Of a stretch of 64,000 bases of DNA, positions 23,678-32,404 are shown piece after piece. Numbering within the stretch: position 1 is the stretch's first letter; every line of letters starts with the position of its first letter. This DNA is from an uncultured SAR116 cluster alpha proteobacterium. GTDB lineage: Bacteria > Pseudomonadota > Alphaproteobacteria > Puniceispirillales > Puniceispirillaceae. Made by a program: the position numbers and the translations under genes. Under the pieces are notes generated by a model, which worked only from the letters and a program-made list of their open reading frames with translations, did not search any database and was not told the origin of the DNA. The stretch lies in NCBI GenBank assembly GCA_902516825.1, contig CABXZZ010000001.1, forward strand, positions 1 to 64,000. The letters run 5' to 3'.

Positions 23678-24732
23678 TTAGTATTGGACGACAAACCATA
23701 GGAGGTGATTCACCCTGTTATATCACGTTAGAAGCTGGGCCAACAATAAATGGTTTCGATTCTGCAAAACAATTAATTGATATCGCGGCAAATACAGGCG
23801 CTGATGCAATTAAATTCCAGTTATTGAATGCAAATGAGCTCGTTGCTGACAAAAAGCAGCAATTTAAATACGAAATATTAATTAATGCGGAAAAGCAACA
23901 AACTAAGAAAATATCAGAATCGCTTTACGATATTCTAAAAAGAAGAGAACTCACAGACGACGAATGGAAAGAATTAAAGAAATATTGTGATAAGAAAAAT
24001 ATAGAATTCTTTGGAACAATATTATCTGACCATTATCTTGAATTAATAAAAGAACTTAAAACAAATACAGTAAAAATTGCTTCTTCAGACATAAATCACA
24101 TACCACTTATAGTTAAGGCCGCAAAGACTGGAATGTGTATTCAATTAGACACTGGAAATGCTTCATATGATGAAATTTCTTATGCAATCAAAAAAATTGA
24201 GGAGCAAGGAAATAACAAAATCGTAATCCATCATTGCCCCACCGGATATCCAGCTGAAATCGAAAGTGTGCAATTAGCTGAAATAACCAAATTAAAAAGC
24301 CTTTTCCCCTATCCAATAGCTTTCTCTGATCATACACCTGGTTGGCATATGAATATAGCTGCAATATGTTTAGGAGCCAATATGGTTGAAAAAACAATTA
24401 CGGTAGATAGAACGACACCATCGGTAGAGCACATGTTCTCCTTGGAAAAAAATGAAGTTCAAAAATTTATCAAAGAGATTAGAGAAGTTGAAAAGGCCAT
24501 CAAAGATACTGAGAGGAAACTTAATCCAGATTTAAAAAAACGATATGCTACACGTAGAAGTATGTTTTCTAAAACTAACATAGAAAAAGGTACAAAAATT
24601 ACAGAAGAGCATATTGAATATAAACGTCCTGGCCTTGGCTTAGGACCCGAAAGGCTAGATGATATCTGTTTTAAAATCGCAAAAAATGACATCCCAGCAG
24701 GTACAATGATAGCCTTAGACCAACTGAACTAA
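23674..24732 (+). CDS. Divergent NeuB/PseI-family nonulosonic acid synthase with SAF domain
   Basis: TLEAGPTINGFDSAKQLIDIAANTGADAIKFQ...IAFSDHTPGWHMNIAAICLGANMVEKTITVDR...GLGLGPERLDDI. Confidence 0.8.
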
Positions 24733-24741
24733 CTTTAGAAA

Positions 24742-25413
24742 ATGTCATCTATTTCTCATCCCATAGCGATAATACCCGCAAGGGGAAATTCAAAAAGGCT
24801 AGCTAGAAAGAATATCCTTCCATGGAAAGGTATACCGTTAGTTGCCCACTGTGTAAAAAATGCATTAGCAACTAATTTATTTTCTGAGGTTGTTGTTTCT
24901 TCCGAAGATGACGAAATATTAGAGATTTCAGCAAAAGTTGGTGCAAGCCCAATAAAACGTCAAGCAAATTTGTCCAAAGACAGTTCCACTGTAGCTGAGG
25001 TTTGCATGAGTGTTCTTCAGGACTATTCAAACATAAAACAGTTTTGTTGCATTTATCCAACTGCTGTAAAACTAACCTCTGAAACTATAAGGGATTCTTT
25101 CAAGACATTTGAAAAAACTGAAGATTGTGATTTTCTAATGGGTGTATCTTTATACAACTACCCCCCTCAACAAGCCTTAATACAAAACGAAAATGGCGAA
25201 TTAATTTTACTTAATCCTAAATTTGAAAATGTTCAATCTCAATTTTATAAAGAATGTTTCGTCAGCAATGGTACAATTTATTGGGCAAAAAACGAAGCAT
25301 TTCTAAAACAAAAGAACTTTTATGGTAAAAAATTGCATCCATTTATCATAAGCGAAGAACAAGTATCCGATATAAACACTCCTGAAGATTACGATATTCT
25401 GATAAAATCGTAA
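24742..25413 (+). CDS. pseF: CMP-nonulosonate cytidylyltransferase, PseF-like
   Basis: AIIPARGNSKRLARKNILPWKGIPLVAHCVKNALATNLFSEVVVSSEDDEIL...NTPEDYDIL. Confidence 0.85.
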   Translation: MSSISHPIAIIPARGNSKRLARKNILPWKGIPLVAHCVKNALATNLFSEVVVSSEDDEILEISAKVGASPIKRQANLSKDSSTVAEVCMSVLQDYSNIKQFCCIYPTAVKLTSETIRDSFKTFEKTEDCDFLMGVSLYNYPPQQALIQNENGELILLNPKFENVQSQFYKECFVSNGTIYWAKNEAFLKQKNFYGKKLHPFIISEEQVSDINTPEDYDILIKS

Positions 25414-25465
25414 AAATTATAGAAAATAAAAATTTCTTTAAACTTTTTTTAATTCAAGACGTTTT

Positions 25466-25481
25466 TGGCATGAATCTTGTT
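25466..25481 (+). promoter_or_regulatory. Possible imperfect sigma54 promoter upstream of flagellin 1
   Basis: TGGCATGAATCTTGTT; -12 is GT instead of GC. Confidence 0.4.
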
Positions 25482-25542
25482 TTCGTGTTCAAATTCAGTA
25501 AGTTGACCTTAAAATCAAATCAATTTATATCCTTTTTTCCAA

Positions 25543-25558
25543 GGCAATTACCGTGCCA
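25543..25558 (-). promoter_or_regulatory. Orphan sigma54 consensus on minus strand in the flagellin-1 upstream region
   Basis: Minus strand TGGCACGGTAATTGCC matches TGGCACG-N4-TTGC exactly; no annotated minus-strand gene downstream. Confidence 0.45.
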
Positions 25559-25600
25559 AAACTAGAGTAAAATTAAATTTTTTTTTAATATGACGTTTAT

Positions 25601-25627
25601 CCTCCTGAGAACTATCAATTCAGGAGG
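25601..25627 (+). promoter_or_regulatory. Hairpin sequestering the flagellin-1 Shine-Dalgarno
   Basis: CCTCCTGA-gaactatcaat-TCAGGAGG; SD AGGAGG lies in the 3' arm, 5 nt before ATG 25633. Confidence 0.75.
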
Positions 25628-25632
25628 TTTAA

Positions 25633-28600
25633 ATGGTCTCAATCAACACAAATATTTCCTCCCTTTTAGCTCAAAATAATACTAGACAGGTAAATAATGA
25701 GCTTGAAAAGGCGATGGAAAGGCTTTCATCTGGAATGCGAATTAACTCTGCTGGCGACGATGCGGCAGGATTAGCTATTGCTAGTCGGATGGAATCTCAA
25801 GTTCGCGGGTTGCAGGCCGCAATTAAAAATGCGAACGACGGTATTTCGGTTACTCAAACGGCAGAAGGTGCCATGGAAGAAATCGGTAATATCCTACAAA
25901 GAATGCGTGAACTAGCAGTACAATCTGCAAACGATTCAAATTCTGATGCCGACAGAGCCTATCTTCAACAGGAAGTAGCTCAACTATCCGATGAGATTAC
26001 ACGTATTTCTGAAACAACACAATTCAATGGTGTCAATGTTTTAGACGGAACATTTGCTGGTAAAACATTCCAAATTGGAGCAAATGCTAATCAGAGTGTA
26101 ACGTTAGATATAGCGAATGTTGCAGCCTCTTCTTTGGGTATAGGCGCCTCTTCAACTTCTTCTACTAGTTCTACAACAACAACCACAAGTGGTGTGCCAG
26201 AAGAGATTGGAAATCTTACATTTGATAGAGATGATAGATACGCCTTCCAACTAACCGACCGCGATACAGGCCTTTCTTATCGTATTAATCCCGCAGGTAC
26301 CGCAGCCACGTCTCCTTCAATTATATCTTTGGATCGATTGATTATCACCGATCATGGATTTAAAACAGGTGATGCTGTCTTTAATACTACCATGGTTGGA
26401 GCTCCAGTGAATACGGTTAGTACGCCTAGGTTCATCATAAAAATTGATGAAGATACATTTCAGTTAGCATCAAGCTACGGTGATGCAATCGCTGGCACTG
26501 CTATTACTTTAACAACCGTCTCTCAGCCCACAGTTACTGGTCTTGGTATATCTCTAACGAGAGCGGATGCAGACTCAAGAGCTGATTTTGCAGCACGTAT
26601 CAATTCAGGTTTAAAAGAATCTGCAGTAAATACATCTGTAACAGGTAATGCCGCTGCTGCATCAGTGTCAGCCTCTACTATGAACGCTTCAGCTGCAAGC
26701 GATGACACCTTTAAGTTTACTTTGATGGTTGGGGATACCACTCAAGAAGTTGATTTTGGTGGTCGTATGCTATCTACCAGTCTTCCAGGTGACTCTACTC
26801 TTGCTGCTGCAGATTATGTGCACGTAGCACAAGCAATGAGAGAAGAACTTCATTCGGTATTCGATGATAGTGTCTCTGTTACACAATCTTCAGGTGTATT
26901 TACCATTGAGGATGCCCAAGGTCGTTATCTTGAGTTAAGCCAGGGTGCTGGTAATGGTTATTTCTTTGGATCTGATGAGCAGAATAGTGGTTCAATCTAC
27001 GCGACTGCTACAACTCAAAACAACATCTCTGTTGCCTGGTCTGATGATGGAAGCAATCTAGTGATAAGTCACGCTGCTGCTGGCGGTGTGGATATTACCA
27101 ATTTTGCAAGTACTAGTACTGGTATAGCTACATTTGATGTTGCGGATACAGCAACAACTGGTGTATTGGAGCCTATTGTTCTTCAGGATACTTTGGCAGA
27201 TACAACTGCTTCTGTAAGAGGTATTATTGGTGAGAGTAAGATTGCTCTTAACTTCAGCAATACCTTCGGTTACGCAGCCGATGGAGGAGGTACAGCCAAC
27301 TCTGGACTAGCGGCAAACTATGTGTTTAAAATCACAGATGGTGCGGGTAATGCCTATGCGGACTTTTCTGGAACAACTTCAGCTCTGGATATTCAGCGTT
27401 TTAACAACACAGATGCGGCAATTGAGGCATTTGTATTAGCTAACCTTACTTCACATATTTCATCAACTGGTTTCAACGATGACCGTATTGATATAGGTGA
27501 ATTTGCTGTTGATTATACAGGCGGTATCTTGACAATCACTAACAGCGAAGGTCGTGACCTTAGAATAGAAGATGTTTCATCTTCCTATGGAACAATCACG
27601 GTATCAAAGCTTGATGGATTAGAAGGAACAGAAAAACTTTCATCTCAGGGGTATCAAACTTCGGAGGTGAGATTGGAGCGTGGTTTTGGCACTACAATCA
27701 CAGCAGCCACTGCGACTATGACAATGGTTCTTGATAGTGGTTCGAGCAGCGTTATAACTGTATCTGCTGCTTTTGTGGGCGGTACTGCTGCTGATACTGG
27801 TTGGGAGCAAGCAGCATTGCTAGAGGCAAGATTGCAGGCAGGAACTGCCTCTGAGGTTAGTACCCACCTCCGAGTTGCATATGACTCAACAACTGACGAG
27901 TTTGTCATTCAGAACACTCTTGGTAAGTCCATAGATATCACAGCAACGACAGCTGCAGGATCTGAAGGCCAGTATTTTAAAACTGCTGCCGCAAGCGGGG
28001 GTGCCAATAAGGCGAATGACGTGCTAGTTAGCTCAGGTATAACCTCTGGTGTGTTAACGGAGGCAACTTCTGTGAAGCTGACGTTTAGCCAGGATGATGT
28101 AGATACATTCATTCTTGGTGTAAACTCTCAGGTATCAACTGCTCGTAGCTTTAACTTCGCATCAGATACCTTTGCTTCAAGTACTTTCAAGACAAGTTTT
28201 GATAACCTCATGGCAAAACTAAACACAGAGTACTCGGGAACGCCGTTCTCATATGAAATGGACGCAGCTAATCGTGCAATTACGATTACAAATAGTAAAG
28301 GTGGTGAGATCTTCTTCGATTCTCATACAACCAACTCGACAGACCTTGAGCTTCAGTTGGATGTTATGTCTGGTGTGTTGCAGAATGCTTCTGATACGTC
28401 TGGTAACGGCGATGCTGTGATTAAGGCAAATGAGGCTGTGACTACTGCAACAGCTACTGGAGACGGAAGTGTAGAAACAACAACTTCTACTAGCTCTTCA
28501 TCCTCTAGCTATTCCACTGGTAACACAGGTATAGACCAGCTGACTATCGCTACTCAGGCTGGTGCCAACGATGCACTTGGAAGTATTGATGCTGCTTTAG

Positions 28601-28839
28601 CAACTATCCTTTCAGAAAGAGCAAAACTTGGTGCCCTTGAAAATAGGTTGGACCATACTGTGAATAACCTATCTAACGTTGCAACTAATACATCTGCAGC
28701 TATGGGTAGAATTATGGATGCTGATTTCGCTAGAGAGACAACTAATCTTACGAAATCACAGATCTTGTCTCAGGCAGCGACATCTATGCTGGCTCAGGCT
28801 AATCAGTCTAAGCAAAATATCCTGGCTTTACTTCAGTAA
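25633..28839 (+). CDS. fliC: Giant flagellin 1 (1068 aa)
   Basis: Conserved D0/D1 N-terminus (NTNISSLLAQNNTRQVNNELEKAMERLSSGMRINSAGDDAAGLAIA) and C-terminus (LGALENRLDHTVNNLSNVATNTSAAMGRIMDADFARETTNLTKSQIL). Confidence 0.97.
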   Translation: MVSINTNISSLLAQNNTRQVNNELEKAMERLSSGMRINSAGDDAAGLAIASRMESQVRGLQAAIKNANDGISVTQTAEGAMEEIGNILQRMRELAVQSANDSNSDADRAYLQQEVAQLSDEITRISETTQFNGVNVLDGTFAGKTFQIGANANQSVTLDIANVAASSLGIGASSTSSTSSTTTTTSGVPEEIGNLTFDRDDRYAFQLTDRDTGLSYRINPAGTAATSPSIISLDRLIITDHGFKTGDAVFNTTMVGAPVNTVSTPRFIIKIDEDTFQLASSYGDAIAGTAITLTTVSQPTVTGLGISLTRADADSRADFAARINSGLKESAVNTSVTGNAAAASVSASTMNASAASDDTFKFTLMVGDTTQEVDFGGRMLSTSLPGDSTLAAADYVHVAQAMREELHSVFDDSVSVTQSSGVFTIEDAQGRYLELSQGAGNGYFFGSDEQNSGSIYATATTQNNISVAWSDDGSNLVISHAAAGGVDITNFASTSTGIATFDVADTATTGVLEPIVLQDTLADTTASVRGIIGESKIALNFSNTFGYAADGGGTANSGLAANYVFKITDGAGNAYADFSGTTSALDIQRFNNTDAAIEAFVLANLTSHISSTGFNDDRIDIGEFAVDYTGGILTITNSEGRDLRIEDVSSSYGTITVSKLDGLEGTEKLSSQGYQTSEVRLERGFGTTITAATATMTMVLDSGSSSVITVSAAFVGGTAADTGWEQAALLEARLQAGTASEVSTHLRVAYDSTTDEFVIQNTLGKSIDITATTAAGSEGQYFKTAAASGGANKANDVLVSSGITSGVLTEATSVKLTFSQDDVDTFILGVNSQVSTARSFNFASDTFASSTFKTSFDNLMAKLNTEYSGTPFSYEMDAANRAITITNSKGGEIFFDSHTTNSTDLELQLDVMSGVLQNASDTSGNGDAVIKANEAVTTATATGDGSVETTTSTSSSSSSYSTGNTGIDQLTIATQAGANDALGSIDAALATILSERAKLGALENRLDHTVNNLSNVATNTSAAMGRIMDADFARETTNLTKSQILSQAATSMLAQANQSKQNILALLQ

Positions 28840-28891
28840 GGTAAAAAAACAAGATAGTTTGTTTACATTCTGAATTTAAAAAATCAATATT

Positions 28892-28920
28892 TAGGGGGCA
28901 GAAATGCCCCCTATTTTATT
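28892..28920 (+). terminator. Rho-independent terminator of flagellin 1
   Basis: TAGGGGGCA-GAAA-TGCCCCCTA 9-bp stem with GAAA tetraloop followed by TTTTATT. Confidence 0.9.
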
Positions 28921-29071
28921 AAAAAAAAATATTTTTTTATTTTTTTTTAAAATTCAATTGAAGTTTTTTAATTTTTTTAAATTATTGTATTTATTTATTT
29001 AATTACGAGTTGCATTTTTCATACCAAAATCTTTTAAGCTTAAAATTTTAAAGATCTCCCTAACATCAAAA

Positions 29072-29098
29072 TTAACACAAAAAAAATCAAGCCGTTTA
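29072..29098 (+). promoter_or_regulatory. Possible sigma28 promoter of flagellin 2
   Basis: TTAA-N15-GCCGTTTA, similar to TAAA-N15-GCCGATAA. Confidence 0.4.
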
Positions 29099-29132
29099 CT
29101 TTTACGTTGATTGATTTTTAAACCTTTTTGAA

Positions 29133-32100
29133 ATGGAGATGAAGATGGTAGCGATTAACACTAATATTGCCTCTCTTTTAGCTCAGGAGAGTTCAAGAAA
29201 AGTAAATATTGAGCTGGAAAAGGCTATGGAGAGACTATCTTCTGGCCTTCGTATAAATTCAGCCGGGGATGATGCTGCGGGTCTTGCGATCGCAAGCCGA
29301 ATGGAAGCTCAAGTGAGGGGTCTTCAGGCAGCAATAAAAAACGCATCCGATGGTATTTCTCTTACACAAGTAGCTGAGGGCGCAATGGAGGAAATAAGCA
29401 ATATTCTCCATAGAATGAGAGAATTAGCCATCCAGTCAGCTAATGATTCTAACTCATATGATGAGCGTACATTTTTACAAGATGAAGTCCAGCAACTCGC
29501 AGATGAAATATCTAGAATTGCTCAGACCACACAGTTTAATGGTGTAAATGTTTTGGATGGAACTTATCAGAATAGATTTTTCCAAATCGGCGCTAACGCC
29601 AATCAAAATGTAGGAATTTCAATAGGTGATTTAGGTTCAGCAGCTCTTGGATTAGGCACTGGAAGTGGAATTTTCCAAACTCAGGGTAACCTACAAACTG
29701 GTGAAGCTGAGGAGCTTGGACGCGTTACTTTTTCAAGAGACGATGTTTATTCTTTTCAACTAACCGATAGAGATACTGGTCTATCCTATAGAATTGCAAA
29801 AGCAGCTCAGACAGGAACAGCAACCAGTTCCACTTTTGATACTATTACAGTTGCTAATCATGGTTTTATTACAGGCGATAAAGTAATCAGTTCTACTCTT
29901 GCTGGAGTAAGCACAACTGCATCAACCGTAAGATATATAATCAAAGTTGATGAAAACACATTTAAGCTTGCAACTAATCTTGGCAACGCTATCAACGGCA
30001 CGGCTCTAGATTTAACAACTGCTACCAACCCTAATATTACCGGGGTCGGCTTGACTCTAAGTCGGTCAGACGAAGACTCTAAAGTAGATTTCATTGAGCG
30101 TATTAATAGAGGCTTAAAAGAGTCAGCTTCTAATACTGCAATAACAGGTAATTCCTCGTCAAGAAGTGTTGATGCCACAACTTTTAATGCAGCATCAGCA
30201 GATGATTCCATGTTTAAATTCACCTTGACGGTGAATGGCGTAGCCGAAGATATAGATATAAAAAGCAGAGTTTTAGTTTCTGCGTCTGATACAACGGCTG
30301 TTACATATGCCGAAGCTGCTGCTTCGATGACTAAAGAGGTCGGGGGTCTGTTTGATGAAAGTATTAGCGTTTCCCATTCTTCTGGTGTTTTCACAGTGAC
30401 TGACGCTCAAGGAAGAGCATTAGTAGTTGAACAAGGAAATGGAACTGGCTACTTCTTTGGATCAGACGTTCAAAATAGCGGACCATTAGAGGTACAAGCC
30501 AATGAATTCAATGGTTTGACTGTTGAATGGGATGAAGACGAAATGGTAGTAAGACATGCAAATAGTGGCGGTGTTGATTTAACAAATTTCAGTAGTACTG
30601 GACTTGGCACGGCAACCTTTGATGTAGCTGACACTGCAATAAGCGCTTTAAAAGAGCCAGTTACTTTTCAGGACACCGCAGCGTCTACGGTGGGAAGTGC
30701 TAAAGGCGATATTGGAGAAAGCAAAATTGCTGTTAATTTTTCTAATACCTTTGGATATGCCGCTGATGGTGCTGGGACATCTAATACCGCCTTGGTAGCA
30801 GAATATGGTTTCAAAGTTACTGATGGTGATGGACACCATTATATAGCTTTTACGGCTGGTTCACTTCTGGATATTCAGCGAATGAATAATACGGATGCCG
30901 CTGTTAAAGCAGCCGTAGAGGCAAATCTAGCTGCACAAATTTTAGTTGGAGCAAATTCTGGAAACTTTAACGATAACAGAATATCTGCGGATGAATTTGA
31001 AATCGGTTATGCAAGTGGAATTCTTACAATAACTAACCTCGAGGGTCGTGACTTAGCAATAGAGGAGTTCACCTCAGAGCACGGGACTGCAACGGTGTCT
31101 CTACTAGATGGTCTTCAAGGATCTGAGCACCTTTCTTCGAAGTATTCTCACCATTCGGAAGTGCGTTTGGGAAGAGGATTTCAAACCACTGTTACTGCAT
31201 CTACTGCAACAATGACCTTCACAATTGATAGTGGAACAGCGAGTGTTAGAGATATCTCCTCTGCTTTTCCAGGAGGTACAAATGGTGACACTGGATGGGA
31301 GCAAGCTGCATTACTGGAAACTGCTCTTCAAGCTGGAACTGCAACTGGAGCAAATACAAACATTAGAGTTGCTTACGACTCTAGTACTGATGAGTTTGTT
31401 ATTACAGATATTGTTGGTAGGGAAATAAATATCACTGCAGTTACTGAGCCGGCTTCTTCTGGAACGGGGGCTTATTTTAGCAATAGTGCGTCGGTCGCCC
31501 AGTCAAATAAATATAATCCTGTGGCAACAAGTACTGATGTCGTTTCGGGGATATTAACTGAAGCAACAAAAGTTAATTTAACATTTTCGCAAGATGACGC
31601 AACTAGTGCCTCTTTTGCTCTAAATGGACAAACTGCAACTGCTGTTGACTTCAACTTTGACTCCGACAACTTTCATGGGAGCACATTTAAAACAGTATTA
31701 AATAATTTGATGAACACATTAAATGACGAGTATAATGGATCACCATTTTCCTATGAATTTGATCAGGATAATAGGACTCTTACAATCTTGCACTCAAAAG
31801 GCGGTGAAATATATATTGATAATTTTACAACGTCTGCTGAGAACTTATCCATTAATATGGAAGTTGAGTCAGGAATTGGTGAAGACACTATTATTTCCTA
31901 CGATGAAATTCTAACAGCAGCATCTGCTGAGGGAAGTGGTGAGAATTCGGGCAGACCTAGAATTAATGACGGGTCAAATAGCTCTGGTTTTTCTCAAGAT
32001 ACCAGTAATATCTCAGAATTAGATATATCCTCTCAAGAGGGTGCAAATTCAGCACTAGCTAGTATAGACAATGCTCTAATGTATGTACTCGCAGAAAGAG

Positions 32101-32321
32101 CAAGTCTGGGTGCGATTGAAAACAGGTTGGACCATACGGTTAATAACCTATCAAATGTGGTTACAAATACCAGTGCGGCGAAGGGGCGAATAGAGGATGC
32201 TGATTTTGCAGCAGAGTCTACAAAGCTCACCCGCGCTCAGATATTGGCGCAGGCTTCAACGTCAATGTTAGCGCAAGCTAACCAATCGAAGCAAAATGTT
32301 CTATCTCTTCTCCAGGGATAA
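29133..32321 (+). CDS. fliC: Giant flagellin 2 (1062 aa); ATG at 29145 also possible
   Basis: Same D0/D1 architecture; paralogous over its full length to flagellin 1. Confidence 0.97.
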   Translation: MEMKMVAINTNIASLLAQESSRKVNIELEKAMERLSSGLRINSAGDDAAGLAIASRMEAQVRGLQAAIKNASDGISLTQVAEGAMEEISNILHRMRELAIQSANDSNSYDERTFLQDEVQQLADEISRIAQTTQFNGVNVLDGTYQNRFFQIGANANQNVGISIGDLGSAALGLGTGSGIFQTQGNLQTGEAEELGRVTFSRDDVYSFQLTDRDTGLSYRIAKAAQTGTATSSTFDTITVANHGFITGDKVISSTLAGVSTTASTVRYIIKVDENTFKLATNLGNAINGTALDLTTATNPNITGVGLTLSRSDEDSKVDFIERINRGLKESASNTAITGNSSSRSVDATTFNAASADDSMFKFTLTVNGVAEDIDIKSRVLVSASDTTAVTYAEAAASMTKEVGGLFDESISVSHSSGVFTVTDAQGRALVVEQGNGTGYFFGSDVQNSGPLEVQANEFNGLTVEWDEDEMVVRHANSGGVDLTNFSSTGLGTATFDVADTAISALKEPVTFQDTAASTVGSAKGDIGESKIAVNFSNTFGYAADGAGTSNTALVAEYGFKVTDGDGHHYIAFTAGSLLDIQRMNNTDAAVKAAVEANLAAQILVGANSGNFNDNRISADEFEIGYASGILTITNLEGRDLAIEEFTSEHGTATVSLLDGLQGSEHLSSKYSHHSEVRLGRGFQTTVTASTATMTFTIDSGTASVRDISSAFPGGTNGDTGWEQAALLETALQAGTATGANTNIRVAYDSSTDEFVITDIVGREINITAVTEPASSGTGAYFSNSASVAQSNKYNPVATSTDVVSGILTEATKVNLTFSQDDATSASFALNGQTATAVDFNFDSDNFHGSTFKTVLNNLMNTLNDEYNGSPFSYEFDQDNRTLTILHSKGGEIYIDNFTTSAENLSINMEVESGIGEDTIISYDEILTAASAEGSGENSGRPRINDGSNSSGFSQDTSNISELDISSQEGANSALASIDNALMYVLAERASLGAIENRLDHTVNNLSNVVTNTSAAKGRIEDADFAAESTKLTRAQILAQASTSMLAQANQSKQNVLSLLQG

Positions 32322-32337
32322 GAAATCAAGCAACATG

Positions 32338-32367
32338 AATGTCAACTTACTCCGGTAAGTTGGCATT
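32338..32367 (+). terminator. Hairpin with cUCCGg tetraloop after flagellin 2 (probable terminator)
   Basis: AATGTCAACTTAC-TCCG-GTAAGTTGGCATT 13-bp stem (one G-U) followed by a pyrimidine-rich tract. Confidence 0.6.
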
Positions 32368-32376
32368 CTTCTTGCA
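32361..32376 (+). promoter_or_regulatory. Predicted sigma54 promoter of first TPR-glycosyltransferase
   Basis: TGGCATTCTTCTTGCA; GG-N10-GC. Confidence 0.75.
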
Positions 32377-32404
32377 ATCTTAAATGATTTTCAAGGCATT
32401 TATT

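Noticed and set aside
28920-29130. AT-rich intergenic tract between flagellins as a possible ncRNA
   Set aside because: No clear promoter-terminator pair other than the flagellin-1 terminator and flagellin-2 promoter; looks like ordinary AT-rich upstream DNA.
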